64,000 nt of DNA from Luteibacter sp. UNC138MFCol5.1 (GTDB lineage Bacteria; Pseudomonadota; Gammaproteobacteria; Xanthomonadales; Rhodanobacteraceae), in contig NZ_FODZ01000001.1 of assembly GCF_900110505.1 (NCBI RefSeq), positions 762,861 to 826,860 on the forward strand, given 5' to 3'. A program made the position numbers and the translations under genes. Numbering within the stretch: position 1 is the stretch's first letter; every line of letters begins with the position of its first letter. This document shows positions 27,379-36,925 of this stretch, piece after piece. The notes under the pieces are model-generated. The model saw only the letters and a program-made list of their open reading frames with translations. It was not told the DNA's origin and searched no databases.

Positions 27379-27968
27379 ACGGATCCGGCGAGGCGCGCCT
27401 TGAGCCGTTCGAGCGCCTGGCCCCGGTGGCTGAGGCGGTTCTTCAACGCGAAGTCGAGCTCCGCCGCCGAGACGTCGTGCCCGTCGGGCAGGAACAGCGG
27501 GTCGTAGCCGAAGCCGCCTTCGCCCCGCGGCGCTTCCAGGATGCGGCCGTACCAGCGGCCTTCCGCGATCAGCGGCGCCGGATCGTCGGCATGACGCAGC
27601 AGGACGAGCACGGCGATGAAATACGCGCCGCGCTTTTCGGGCGGCACGCCGTCGAGTTCGCGCAGGAGCTTCGCGTTGTTGGCGGCGCTGTCGCCGTGCG
27701 TGCCTGCATAGCGGGCGGCATAGAGTCCGGGCGCGCCGTCGAGCGCGTCCACGCAGATGCCCGAGTCATCCGCCAGCGCGGGCAGACCCGTGGCGCGTGC
27801 CGCGTGGCGCGCCTTGATCAGGGCGTTCTCCACGAACGTCAGACCCGTCTCGTCGGCGTCCGTGACGCCGAGCGACGTCTGCGCGACGAGTTGCACGCCG
27901 GTGCCTTGGAGCAGTTGCTCGAGTTCGATCACTTTGCCGGCGTTGCCGGAGGCGAGGACGATGCGCAT
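27375..27968 (-). CDS. rdgB: dITP/XTP pyrophosphatase
   Basis: A 197 aa house-cleaning enzyme that hydrolyses dITP, XTP and other non-canonical purine triphosphates to monophosphates. The N-terminal IVLASGNAGKVIELE motif, the ADDSGICVDAL loop and the C-terminal FALKNRLSHRGQAL match RdgB/HAM1. It precedes hemW with a 4 bp overlap. Confidence 0.96.
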   Translation of the reverse strand: MRIVLASGNAGKVIELEQLLQGTGVQLVAQTSLGVTDADETGLTFVENALIKARHAARATGLPALADDSGICVDALDGAPGLYAARYAGTHGDSAANNAKLLRELDGVPPEKRGAYFIAVLVLLRHADDPAPLIAEGRWYGRILEAPRGEGGFGYDPLFLPDGHDVSAAELDFALKNRLSHRGQALERLKARLAGSV

Positions 27969-27974
27969 GGCGTT

Positions 27975-28487
27975 CTAGGGATTCCCGGTAGCGAATTCGG
28001 GCGCGTAACGCACGCAGCCCTTGTAACCGGCAAGTCCGTCGACGGTGAGGGGCAGCACCTGGAAGGCGTTGCCGCCGTCGTAGGTATCGAACAGGCCGTG
28101 CGCCGAGGCCTTCGTGAAGCCGAACTGCGTGTAGTACGCCGGCGAACCGAGCACGAAGATCGCCTTCGCGTCGCGCACGAAGCACGCGCCGATGCCTTCC
28201 TCGATCAACGCGTGACCGATGCCCAGGCGCTGGTGCTCGGGCAGGACGGCGACGGGCGCGAGGCCGAGCGCGTTGCCGTCGTCGCCTTCTTCGATGCTGA
28301 CGGGCGAGAACAGGACGTGACCGATCACCGCGTCGCCGTCGTCCACGGCCACGAGCGAGATCGCGTCACGACCCGCGGCGACGAGCCGCCGCACCAGGTC
28401 TGCCTCGGCATCGCGACCGAACGCGGCCTTGTGGACGGCGACGATGGCCTCGAGGTCGTCGGCGCTGGCGGCACGGATCTCGCTCAC
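27975..28487 (-). CDS. GNAT family N-acetyltransferase
   Basis: A 170 aa single GNAT domain. The acetyl-CoA binding motif A reads [19 protein letters not shown], followed by [13 protein letters not shown]. It starts with GTG at 28487, overlapping the rph stop by 4 bp. Similar proteins of this size acetylate small molecules or protein N-termini; the substrate is unknown. It is an insertion in the otherwise common rph-rdgB-hemW order. Confidence 0.87.
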   Translation of the reverse strand: MSEIRAASADDLEAIVAVHKAAFGRDAEADLVRRLVAAGRDAISLVAVDDGDAVIGHVLFSPVSIEEGDDGNALGLAPVAVLPEHQRLGIGHALIEEGIGACFVRDAKAIFVLGSPAYYTQFGFTKASAHGLFDTYDGGNAFQVLPLTVDGLAGYKGCVRYAPEFATGNP

Positions 28488-29215
28488 GGCGTGGCCTCCA
28501 GCGCGGCGCGCTGCGCATGCACCAGGTCGGCGATGCCCTTCGCGGCGAGATCGAGCATCGCGTTCATCTCCTCGCGGCGGAAGGCGTGGCCTTCGGCCGT
28601 TCCCTGCACCTCGATGAAGCCGCCGCCGTCGTTCATGACGACGTTCATGTCGGTATCGCAGTTGGAGTCTTCGGCGTAGTCGAGGTCGAGCACCGGCACG
28701 CCGTTGTAGACGCCGACGGACACCGCGGCGATCGCGCCGAGGATCGGGTTGCGCTTGACGGCGTTGCGCTTCGTCAGCGTCGCGACGGCGTCGACCAGCG
28801 CGACATAGGCGCCGGTGATGGCCGCGGTGCGCGTGCCGCCGTCGGCCTGGATCACGTCGCAGTCGAGGGTGATCACGCGCTCGCCGAGGGCGGCGCGATC
28901 GACGCAGGCGCGCAGCGAGCGGCCGATCAGTCGCTGGATCTCCATGGTGCGACCGCCCTGGCCGCCGCGCGCGGCTTCGCGCTGCGTGCGATCGGTGGTC
29001 GCGCGGGGCAGCATGCCGTACTCGGCCGTGACCCAGCCCTCGCCCTTGCCGCGCAGCCACGGCGGGACGCGCTCCTCGATCGAGGCGGTGCACAGCACCT
29101 TCGTGTCGCCGAAGGACACGAGCACGGAGCCTTCCGCATGGCGGGTGTAGTGGCGTTCGATGCTGACGGGGCGCAGCTGGTCGGCGGCGCGGCCGCTCGG
29201 ACGGGAAAAGGTCAT
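28484..29215 (-). CDS. rph: Ribonuclease PH
   Basis: A 243 aa phosphorolytic 3'-exonuclease that trims tRNA ends. The family motifs [42 protein letters not shown] and [16 protein letters not shown] are all present. ATG at 29215 starts the protein at MTFSRPSGR, the usual N-terminus. It is the first gene of its operon and is divergent from yicC. Confidence 0.96.
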   Translation of the reverse strand: MTFSRPSGRAADQLRPVSIERHYTRHAEGSVLVSFGDTKVLCTASIEERVPPWLRGKGEGWVTAEYGMLPRATTDRTQREAARGGQGGRTMEIQRLIGRSLRACVDRAALGERVITLDCDVIQADGGTRTAAITGAYVALVDAVATLTKRNAVKRNPILGAIAAVSVGVYNGVPVLDLDYAEDSNCDTDMNVVMNDGGGFIEVQGTAEGHAFRREEMNAMLDLAAKGIADLVHAQRAALEATP

Positions 29216-29293
29216 GTGGGGGCCTGAGTTGGGCACGGGCGGTGGGTCAGTTTACCATTGCGACCTTTCCTCAACGCGCCACCGGGGCCAACG

Positions 29294-30157
29294 ATGATCC
29301 GCAGCATGACCGCCTACGCTTCCGCCGACAGCGCGGGCCCGTCCGGCACGCTGACCTGCGAGGTGCGCACGGTCAACCACCGCTACCTCGAGATCAGCCC
29401 CCGGCTGCCCGAGGAAATGCGCGGCTTCGAGAGCGCGTTGCGCGAGCGGATCGCCCAGCGCCTGTCGCGCGGCAAGGTCGACGTCACCGTCCGCCTCCGC
29501 GCCGACGCGGGCGCCGGCGAAGGTCTGCGCATAAACGGCAGCGTGCTCTCCCGCCTCTCCGAACTGGCGCTGGACCTCGAGCAGCGCTTCCCGCGCATGC
29601 GCATCGAGTTCACGGAACTGCTGCGCTTCCCGGGCGTCATGCAGCAGCCCGAGACCGACGCGGACGCGCTCCAGGGCGCGCTGCTCGACGTCCTCGACCG
29701 CGCGCTGGCCGTCCTCGGCGACACGCGCGGCCGCGAGGGCGAGAAGCTCGGCGAAATCCTGCGCGACCGCCTGGACGGCATCGAGAAGATCGTGGGCGAC
29801 GTGCGCGGCTGGCTCCCCGAGATCCGGACGGCCCTGCGCGCCCGCCTCGAAGCCCGTCTGGCCGACGTGCGTCAGCCGGTGGAACCGGGCCGCCTCGAGC
29901 AGGAACTGGTGCTGCAGATCACGCGCATCGACGTCGACGAGGAACTCGATCGCCTGAGCACCCACATCGCCGAGGCCCGCCGCGTCCTCGCCCTGAAGGA
30001 ACCGATCGGCCGTCGCCTCGACTTCCTCATGCAGGAATTCAATCGCGAGGCGAACACGCTCGGTTCCAAGTCGGTCGACTCGCGCACCACCAACGCCGCG
30101 GTCGAACTGAAGGTGCTGATCGAACAGATGCGCGAGCAGGTGCAGAACATCGAGTGA
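29294..30157 (+). CDS. yicC: YicC family endoribonuclease
   Basis: A 287 aa protein with the YicC-like N-terminal start IRSMTAYASADS and CEVRTVNHRYLEISPRLPEE, and the DUF1732 C-terminal end EFNREANTLGSKS...VELKVLIEQMREQVQNIE. Homologues act as endoribonucleases, for example on the sRNA RyhB in E. coli. The divergent arrangement with rph is conserved in gammaproteobacteria. ATG at 29294 fits the family start. Confidence 0.94.
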   Translation: MIRSMTAYASADSAGPSGTLTCEVRTVNHRYLEISPRLPEEMRGFESALRERIAQRLSRGKVDVTVRLRADAGAGEGLRINGSVLSRLSELALDLEQRFPRMRIEFTELLRFPGVMQQPETDADALQGALLDVLDRALAVLGDTRGREGEKLGEILRDRLDGIEKIVGDVRGWLPEIRTALRARLEARLADVRQPVEPGRLEQELVLQITRIDVDEELDRLSTHIAEARRVLALKEPIGRRLDFLMQEFNREANTLGSKSVDSRTTNAAVELKVLIEQMREQVQNIE

Positions 30158-30195
30158 CGGGAGGCGGCATCCGACGCCCCCGTCGGAATCGGCAT

Positions 30196-30831
30196 CTATC
30201 GGGATGATGCGGAATCGGCGCCGGCGATGGTCTTCTGCACTTTGCCGTTTCCGTCGAGGAAGTTGATGACCGGCGTCCCATCGGCTGGCACCTTCATCTG
30301 GATCCTCTCTTTTCCGGCGCCATCCCTCATCGACAAGGTGGCGGTGCCATCGTCGTCACGCCCCACCCAGATACGTCGCGTGCTTCGCGCGTGCTCGACG
30401 CTGTCGGTGACCGAGAGCCCGGCGAAGTGGTTGTCCTTATCGTCCACGCCGATGAGCTGGACGACCTGGTTCGCGTTGTAGCGATCGAACGAAAGGCTGC
30501 CGCCCGCGTCGACCACCTCGCCCTTGTCGTTATGCTTCCCGCCGAAGATGAGGCCGCCGTTCTCGGAGCCCTCGTCGTTGAGGAAGATCATGCCGGCCTG
30601 AGGCCGGTCCACCTTGGGCTGTTCGGTGCCCTTGACGATGACGCCAGGGAGGCGTGCGCTGTTCGCCACCACCATCCGGAGCGTGCCATCGGGCTCGCGA
30701 ATGTTGATCCGCTGCACATCGATTTCATCGAAGGAGGTGCTGGCGTGCTTCGCGAAACCGGAGAGCAGCACGACCGCGATGGCCGCGGTCAGAACGCCGG
30801 AATAGACGACGAGAATGCGGTTAACGGACAT
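30196..30831 (-). CDS. Conserved hypothetical single-pass or secreted protein
   Basis: A 211 aa protein with one hydrophobic N-terminal segment (residues 5-25, ILVVYSGVLTAAIAVVLLSG) and then a beta-rich soluble part with motifs INIREPDGTLRMVV, NDEGSENGGLIFGG and GTATLSMRDGAGKERI. The repeated Gly/Asp turns suggest a beta-sheet fold. I know similar unnamed proteins in diverse bacteria but no function. It is convergent with yicC and divergent from the hydrolase pseudogene. Confidence 0.75.
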   Translation of the reverse strand: MSVNRILVVYSGVLTAAIAVVLLSGFAKHASTSFDEIDVQRINIREPDGTLRMVVANSARLPGVIVKGTEQPKVDRPQAGMIFLNDEGSENGGLIFGGKHNDKGEVVDAGGSLSFDRYNANQVVQLIGVDDKDNHFAGLSVTDSVEHARSTRRIWVGRDDDGTATLSMRDGAGKERIQMKVPADGTPVINFLDGNGKVQKTIAGADSASSR

Positions 30832-31020
30832 GCGTTTCCTCCCTGGGCTGCCGAAGGGTGGCAGCCTAGCCAAGCCTGCGAGGCGGTGTCCACCATGACT
30901 CCCGGCACGGCATGGCTCGGGTCCGTGTTGGTTCCGAAGTTCCAGATGCGTTGGCGTCGGGCTTCCCAGTATCAGGTGGATGGTGCTTAATGCCTCTGTT
31001 TTCACGACCGGAGCGACGTG

Positions 31021-32108
31021 ATGGTCCCTGCAGCATGGCGACGTTCAACCCGCATGGCGATGATCGGCTTCGCCTGCAGCGTCGTCGCACCATGGCCGCT
31101 CCATGCGGCTGAGCCCGCACAAGGCACCTACAGCGGTACGTTGAACGGAGCGTCCTACCGCATCGATGTGCCGCCGAACTGGAACGGCGACCTCGTCATG
31201 CTGATGCATGGCTACCAGCCCGTGGGGGCTCCCGTCTCGACGCCGATGGCGGCCGCGGATGCGACGCCGGTGTTCCTGAGGAAGGGTTTCGCGGTGGCCC
31301 AGAGCCAGTACGCGTCGCAGGGCTGGGCGGTGAGCGACGCCGTCGCCGACACGGAGCGTCTCCGCCAGTACTTCGCGAAGACATACGTGCGTCCGGCGCA
31401 CACCTATCTCTACGGGTTCTCGCTGGGTGGACTCGCGGTCGCCGCGAGCATCGAGCGCCATCCGCGCGCTTACACGGGCGCGATGATCACCTGCGGGTTG
31501 ACGGTGTCGACGCCGGAATTTCTTGCGAAGGGATCGTCGAGCCGCTGGTCGCGTTCGACGCGTTGATTCCGGGCGTGATCCCCGACCTCGCCGCACCCGG
31601 TTCGCCGCCGGCGATCGACCCGGGCGTCATCGCCAGCGCGCTGGAAAAGCATCCGAACGAGGCTGCCGTGCTCGCACGGCGTCTCGAGGAGCGGCCGGAA
31701 ACGCTGCCGACGCTGGCCTTGTACTACCTCGGGCTGCGCGAGATCGAACGACGCGCGGGCGGCATGCCCGTCGACAATCGCAAGGATGTGTACGCAGGCT
31801 TCGGCGATGACGCGGCGGTCAACCGCAAGGCGCGCCGCTATGCCGCCTCGCCGAAGGCGGCCGCCTATGCGAAGGAAAACGTCACCCTCACGGGCCGCAT
31901 CGATACCCCGCTCGTGATGCAGTGGAACACGTTCGATCCGACCATCCCCGCACGATTCCATGGCGTGTATCCGGCGCAGATCAAGGCCGCGGGGAGCGGA
32001 CGGTGGCTGACCGTGCTCGATCCGGTGGGCGACGGGCACTGCGACTTCAGTGACGAGCAGACGGCCGCGGCGTTCGACACGCTCGTGCGCAAGTCAGTCA
32101 TCCGCTAA
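31021..32108 (+). pseudogene. Frameshifted alpha/beta hydrolase with signal peptide
   Basis: The N-terminal frame (to 31566) encodes a signal peptide (AMIGFACSVVAPWPLHA) and an alpha/beta hydrolase start with the nucleophile motif GFSLGG. It then ends in a nonsense tail. A second frame, shifted by -1, continues with EGIVEPLVAFDALIPGVIP and ends with a DGHCDFS motif that could carry the catalytic His. The break lies near 31515-31535. A single missing base explains it. Either the gene is inactivated or the base is a sequencing error; no canonical slippery heptamer is seen at the join. Confidence 0.75.
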
Positions 32109-32171
32109 TCGCGGCAATTCGCTCCAATGGCGTATCCTTGTTTCCGGTGCAGACTACCGCCTGACCCTTGG

Positions 32172-32194
32172 CCCGGCCACGCGCCGGGTTTCTT
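32172..32194 (+). terminator. Possible rho-independent terminator
   Basis: A CCCGGC/GCCGGG stem with a five-base loop is followed by TTTCTT, about 60 bp after the hydrolase pseudogene. The stem is short and the U tract broken, so this is a weak call. Confidence 0.4.
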
Positions 32195-32299
32195 ACGAAC
32201 GGGAACACGTTGCCTCATGCCATCTTCCTTCATCGGCGCGCATCGCGACGCCGCAGCGGCCGCCATGGCCGATCGTCACCTCGCCCTGGGGGTTCTCTG

Positions 32300-33601
32300 A
32301 TGCGCCGCGCACTCATCGCGACGGCCTTGCTCGCCGGCGTCGTGGCGGGCGCTCATGCCGACGACTTCTTCCGCGACGCGAAGATCAACGGCGAGCTCAG
32401 GCTGTACCGCTTCGATCGCGACTACGACAACCCGTCGACCAAGGACCAGTTCGCCAACTCGCTGACGGGCCTGCTCACGGTGCGTAGCGGAAGCGTCGGC
32501 GGATTCAGCGCGGTCGCCACCGGGTTCTCCGCGCATTCGTTCGGCACGCAGTCGCACGACACCGGGCGTATCGATACGTCGCTGATGGGGCCGGGCAACA
32601 CCATCGACGGCTTCACGCAGGCCTTCGTCGAATACGCGAATCCGTGGGTGACGGTGCGCGCGGGCGACCAGTACCTCAACACGCCGTGGATGGGGCAGTC
32701 CGATTCGCGCGTGGTCCCCGCGTCGTACCAGGGCGCGATGGTGGACTTCCGGCCGGCGAAGGGCTGGGACATCTATGCGATCCGCACGCTGCGCTGGAAG
32801 AGCCGCACGTCGGAGGGCTACAACGACGATGACGTCTATTACCCGTCGACGTACCACGGCGACAGCATGTACGGAAACAACGGCGCCCTTCCGCGGTCCG
32901 CACGCTCGCAGGACGGCACCACGGCACTCGGTGGCACCTACACCTCCAAAGCGTTCAAGGCGCAGGCCTGGTACTACGACTTCGAGCATTTCGGTCGGAT
33001 GGGCTACGTGGATGGCACGTACACGTTCGCCGCCGTGGGCGCGTTCAAGCCGTTCCTCGGTGCGCAAGTCGTCCGCGAGACCAGCGGCTCGGGCAACGTC
33101 CTCGTCGGCACGCACACGCCGATCACCGGCGTGGCGGGCGAGCGCGTCGACGCGTCCGCCTGGGGCGTGGACGCCGGCGTGGGTGTGGGCAAGGCGAAGT
33201 TCGACGTCGCGTACAACAAGCTCGACAGCGACCGCAACGCGACCGGTGCCGGCGCGATCATCTCGCCCTATACGAACAGCTACGCGACGGACCCGCTCTA
33301 CACGACATCCATGCTGCGCGGTCTCGTGGAACTGGGCCCGGGCACCGCTTGGAAGGCGAGGGCGCAGTACGCGATGCTGCACGACGATCTCGTGGTCGCG
33401 GCGGCGTACGCGCGCTACGACACCGTGCTGCGCGGCGTCAGCCACAACCTGTACATGGACGTCATCTGGAAGCTCGACAACGTGCTGAAGGGGCTCCAGC
33501 TTCGGGACCGCTGGGAGCACACCGTCGGCGGCACCAACAACCTCAACCCGGGCAACCGGTCGTGGACGAACAACCGGCTGATGATCAGTTACGCGTTCTG
33601 A
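32300..33601 (+). CDS. OprD-family outer membrane porin
   Basis: A 433 aa beta-barrel protein. The signal peptide is MRRALIATALLAGVVAGAHA, with cleavage before DDFF. The body is made of amphipathic strands rich in Tyr, Trp and Gly, and the last residue is Phe (LMISYAF), the outer membrane targeting signal. The N-terminal KINGELRLYRFDRDY and the GLQLRDRWEHTV...NNRLMISY end resemble OprD porins, which take up basic amino acids, peptides or small acids. It opens a plus-strand run of hydrolase genes, suggesting uptake of their products. Confidence 0.82.
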   Translation: MRRALIATALLAGVVAGAHADDFFRDAKINGELRLYRFDRDYDNPSTKDQFANSLTGLLTVRSGSVGGFSAVATGFSAHSFGTQSHDTGRIDTSLMGPGNTIDGFTQAFVEYANPWVTVRAGDQYLNTPWMGQSDSRVVPASYQGAMVDFRPAKGWDIYAIRTLRWKSRTSEGYNDDDVYYPSTYHGDSMYGNNGALPRSARSQDGTTALGGTYTSKAFKAQAWYYDFEHFGRMGYVDGTYTFAAVGAFKPFLGAQVVRETSGSGNVLVGTHTPITGVAGERVDASAWGVDAGVGVGKAKFDVAYNKLDSDRNATGAGAIISPYTNSYATDPLYTTSMLRGLVELGPGTAWKARAQYAMLHDDLVVAAAYARYDTVLRGVSHNLYMDVIWKLDNVLKGLQLRDRWEHTVGGTNNLNPGNRSWTNNRLMISYAF

Positions 33602-33665
33602 TCCGCTGGGGCCGCTGGGGCGCGGATGCTAAAGTGCGCGGCGATCCCGAACCCAGCGAGCCGCC

Positions 33666-34592
33666 ATGACCCCGCACGCCCCGTACCCGATCGGCACACC
33701 CGGAAAGCCCTGGAGCCCCGCGGACATCGCGGCGTGGCGGGCGCTGCAGCACAAGCGGCGCAGCCATGCCGACGACGTGGTGGCCGCCATCGAGCCGATG
33801 CGGCGCGACTTCGACGTCGTGGAATACGGCTCGGTGACCTACGACGGCACGCGCTACCCGTTCCTCGCGGTGCGTAGCCGCGGCTGGAACGACGCGCTGC
33901 CGACGATGGTGGTGACCGGTGGCGTGCACGGCTACGAGACGAGCGGCGTGCATGGCGCGCTGCAGTTCCTTGCCGATCATGGCCGTGACTACGACGGCCG
34001 CGCGAACGTGCTGGTCGTGCCGTGCGTGAGCCCCTGGGCGTACGAGCGCATCCATCGCTGGAACCCCGACGCCATCGACCCCAACCGCAATTTTCGCCAG
34101 GGAAGCCCGTCGCAGGAGTCGGCCGCGCTGGTCGCGTTGCTGGCACCGTTGCGCGAGGTCGTGCTGATGCACATCGACCTGCACGAGACCACCGATTCCG
34201 ACGAGTCCGAATTCCGGCCGGCGCTCGCCGCGCGCGACGGCAAGGCGTACGAGCCGGGGGAGATTCCGGACGGCTTCTACCTGGTCGACGACACCGCGAA
34301 CCCGCGGCCCGCGTTCCAGAAGGCGGTGATCGAGGCGGTGGCGCAGGTGACGCACATCGCGCCTGCCGACGCGAACGGCGAGATCATCGGTTCCCCGGTC
34401 GTCGCGCCGGGCGTGATCGAGTACGACCTGAAAGCACTCGGCCTGTGTGCGGGTATCACAAACGCGCGTTACGTGACGACGACCGAGGTCTATCCCGACA
34501 GCCCGCGTGCGACGCCGCGACAGTGCAACGACGCGCAGGTGGCGGCGGTGCGCGCGGCGATCGACTACGCGCTGGCGCATCCGGGCGGCTGA
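33666..34592 (+). CDS. M14-family zinc carboxypeptidase-like protein
   Basis: A 308 aa protein with the zinc site of M14 peptidases: HGYE (His88, Glu91) and His173 in IDLHET. DPNRNF at 138-143 is the substrate-binding NR motif. No signal peptide is seen, so it should be cytoplasmic. It could trim peptides or act on amides like succinylglutamate-type enzymes; the substrate is unknown. The gene begins 64 bp after the porin. Confidence 0.83.
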   Translation: MTPHAPYPIGTPGKPWSPADIAAWRALQHKRRSHADDVVAAIEPMRRDFDVVEYGSVTYDGTRYPFLAVRSRGWNDALPTMVVTGGVHGYETSGVHGALQFLADHGRDYDGRANVLVVPCVSPWAYERIHRWNPDAIDPNRNFRQGSPSQESAALVALLAPLREVVLMHIDLHETTDSDESEFRPALAARDGKAYEPGEIPDGFYLVDDTANPRPAFQKAVIEAVAQVTHIAPADANGEIIGSPVVAPGVIEYDLKALGLCAGITNARYVTTTEVYPDSPRATPRQCNDAQVAAVRAAIDYALAHPGG

Positions 34593-34677
34593 TGGCGCGC
34601 CCCGCCGCGCGCGCCGGCGAAGGCAAACGGTGCGGGCGTTGAGTAGGATAGGGGGCTGACGCCAACGGGGGATGTCG

Positions 34678-36858
34678 ATGCGTACGACCGTGCTTGTCAC
34701 CGCCGCGGCCTTCGGGTTGCTCGTCGCGCATGCCGCGAACGCCGCGAACGATGCTGCGCGATTGAAGCGCGAGGCGCAGGCGGTGACCATCGTGCGCGAC
34801 GACTGGGGCATCGCGCACGTGCATGGCCGAACGGATGCGGACGCGGTCTTCGGCATGGCGTACGCCCAGGCGGAAGACGACTTCAACCGCGTCGAGACCA
34901 ACTATCTCGTCGCGCTCGGCCGGCTGGCGGAGGCGGAAGGCGAATCCGCTCTCTGGCAGGATCTGCGCCAGCGGCTCTTCATCGACCCCGACGAGCTCAA
35001 GCGCGACTACGCGCGCAGCCCGGCATGGCTGAAGCGTCTGATGGACGCGTGGGCCGATGGGCTCAACCACTACCTCGCCACGCATCCTGAAACGCATCCG
35101 CGTGTCATTCGCCGTTTCGAACCCTGGATGGCGCTCAGTTTCAGCGAAGGCAGCATCGGCGGAGACATCGAGCGCGTGTCCACCGCGAAGCTGCAGGCCT
35201 TCTACGGCAAGGACCCGGCCGGTGCGCTCGCGCAGTTCGTGCCGCCGTCGAGCTGGGCGGAGCCGACCGGTTCGAACGGCATCGCCATCGCACCGAAGCT
35301 GACCGTGGATGGGCATGCGCTGCTGCTCATCAATCCGCACACGTCGTTCTTCTTCCGCTCCGAGCTGCAGATGTCGAGTGACGAGGGGCTCGACGCCTAT
35401 GGCGCGGTGACGTGGGGGCAGTTCTTCATCTACCAGGGCTTCAACCGCCACGTCGGGTGGATGCATACGTCGACGACGCTCGATGCCGTGGACGAGTTCG
35501 CCGCAACCGTCGAGCGCCGCGACGGTCGCCTCGTCTATCGCCATGGGGATCGCTGGCGTCCCGTCACGTCGCGGGAGGTCGCCCTGAGCGTGCGCGCCGA
35601 CGACGGCACCTGTGCCGAGCGGCGCTTCACGGCGTACGGCACGCACCACGGCCCGGTGATCCGCGACGAGGGCGGCAAGTGGATCGCCATCGCCCTCATG
35701 AACAGGCCGCTGGCGGCACTGCAGCAGAGCTGGCTGCGCACGAAAGCGAACGATTACGCGGCGTACATGAAGGTCGCGGCGCTCAAGGCGAACTCGTCGA
35801 ACAACACCATCTACGCGGACGACAAGGGCAACATCGCGTACCTGCATCCACAGTTCATTCCGAAGCGCGACGACCGCTTCGACTATACGAAGCCGGTCGA
35901 CGGCAGCGATCCCGCGGCCGACTGGCAAGGACTGCTGCCGCTGGACGCTGCGCCGCGACTGTTCAATCCACCGACCGGCTGGATCTTCAACACCAACGAC
36001 GGCCCATGGTGGGCGGCGGGCCCGGATAGTCCGAAGGCATCGGACTATCCCCGTTACATGGACGCGGTGGGCGAGAATCCGCGCGGCCTGCACGCGACGC
36101 GCGTCCTCACGGGGCGCCGCGACTTCACGCTGGCGTCGCTGATCGACGCGGCGTTCGATCCGTTCCTGCCGGCGTTCGCACGCCAGCTGCCGATCCTCAT
36201 CGCCGACTACGACGCGCTGCCCGCGTCCGATCCGCTGAAGGGCAGGCTCGCCGGCCCCGTCGGCCTGCTGCGCCACTGGGACTACCGCTGGGGCATCGCG
36301 TCGATGCCCACGTCGCTCGCCGTCTTCTGGGGCGACATCCTGTGGGACAAGGCGAGCAAGCTCGACAACGAGGAAGGTCTGTCGGTCTACGACGTCATGG
36401 CCGGGAAGGCCGGGCCGAAGGCGCGGCTCGACGCGCTTGCCGAAGCGGCCGACCGGCTGGAGAAGGATTTCGGCAGCTGGGGCGTACCGTGGGGTGAGGT
36501 CAACCGCTTCCAGCGCGTCGACGGTGCCATCAGGCAGCGCTTCGACGATGCGAAGCCGAGCATCCCCGTGCCGTTCACGTCGTCGCGCTGGGGCTCGCTG
36601 GCCTCGTTCGGCGCGCATCGCTGGCCGGGAACGAAGCGCTACTACGGCACCAGCGGCAACAGCTTCGTCGCGGTGGTCGAATTCGGCGACCGGGTGCGCG
36701 CCCGCGCGATCACCGCGGGTGGGGAGAGTGGCGACCCGGCATCGAAGCATTTCAACGACGAAGCCGAGCGCTATACGACGGGCCATCTGCGCCCGGTGTA
36801 CTTCTGGCCGGACGAACGCGAAGGGCACGTCGAGCGGACGTACCATCCGGGGGAGTGA
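34678..36858 (+). CDS. Penicillin acylase family Ntn-hydrolase
   Basis: A 726 aa exported enzyme of peptidase family S45. The signal peptide ends in AHAANA. The acyl-enzyme nucleophile is the Ser of PTGSNGIAI (Ser199 from this start), freed by autocatalytic cleavage that yields two chains. Other family features are VTIVRDDWGIAHVHG at the start and YGTHHGPVI and YGTSGNSF-like segments later. Members hydrolyse penicillin, acyl-homoserine lactones or other N-acyl amides; the specificity cannot be read from the sequence. I prefer ATG at 34678, 6 bp after a GGGGG site, over ATG at 34672. Confidence 0.88.
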   Translation: MRTTVLVTAAAFGLLVAHAANAANDAARLKREAQAVTIVRDDWGIAHVHGRTDADAVFGMAYAQAEDDFNRVETNYLVALGRLAEAEGESALWQDLRQRLFIDPDELKRDYARSPAWLKRLMDAWADGLNHYLATHPETHPRVIRRFEPWMALSFSEGSIGGDIERVSTAKLQAFYGKDPAGALAQFVPPSSWAEPTGSNGIAIAPKLTVDGHALLLINPHTSFFFRSELQMSSDEGLDAYGAVTWGQFFIYQGFNRHVGWMHTSTTLDAVDEFAATVERRDGRLVYRHGDRWRPVTSREVALSVRADDGTCAERRFTAYGTHHGPVIRDEGGKWIAIALMNRPLAALQQSWLRTKANDYAAYMKVAALKANSSNNTIYADDKGNIAYLHPQFIPKRDDRFDYTKPVDGSDPAADWQGLLPLDAAPRLFNPPTGWIFNTNDGPWWAAGPDSPKASDYPRYMDAVGENPRGLHATRVLTGRRDFTLASLIDAAFDPFLPAFARQLPILIADYDALPASDPLKGRLAGPVGLLRHWDYRWGIASMPTSLAVFWGDILWDKASKLDNEEGLSVYDVMAGKAGPKARLDALAEAADRLEKDFGSWGVPWGEVNRFQRVDGAIRQRFDDAKPSIPVPFTSSRWGSLASFGAHRWPGTKRYYGTSGNSFVAVVEFGDRVRARAITAGGESGDPASKHFNDEAERYTTGHLRPVYFWPDEREGHVERTYHPGE

Positions 36859-36925
36859 TGGCGTGTGCCTGCCGGACGTGTCGATCATCGATGGCCGGCA
36901 TGCATGACTTATCGAGGGGAGAACG

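Noticed and set aside
31500..31540. Programmed -1 ribosomal frameshift in the hydrolase
   Set aside because: No X XXY YYZ slippery heptamer or downstream structure is visible at the join, so mutation or error is simpler.
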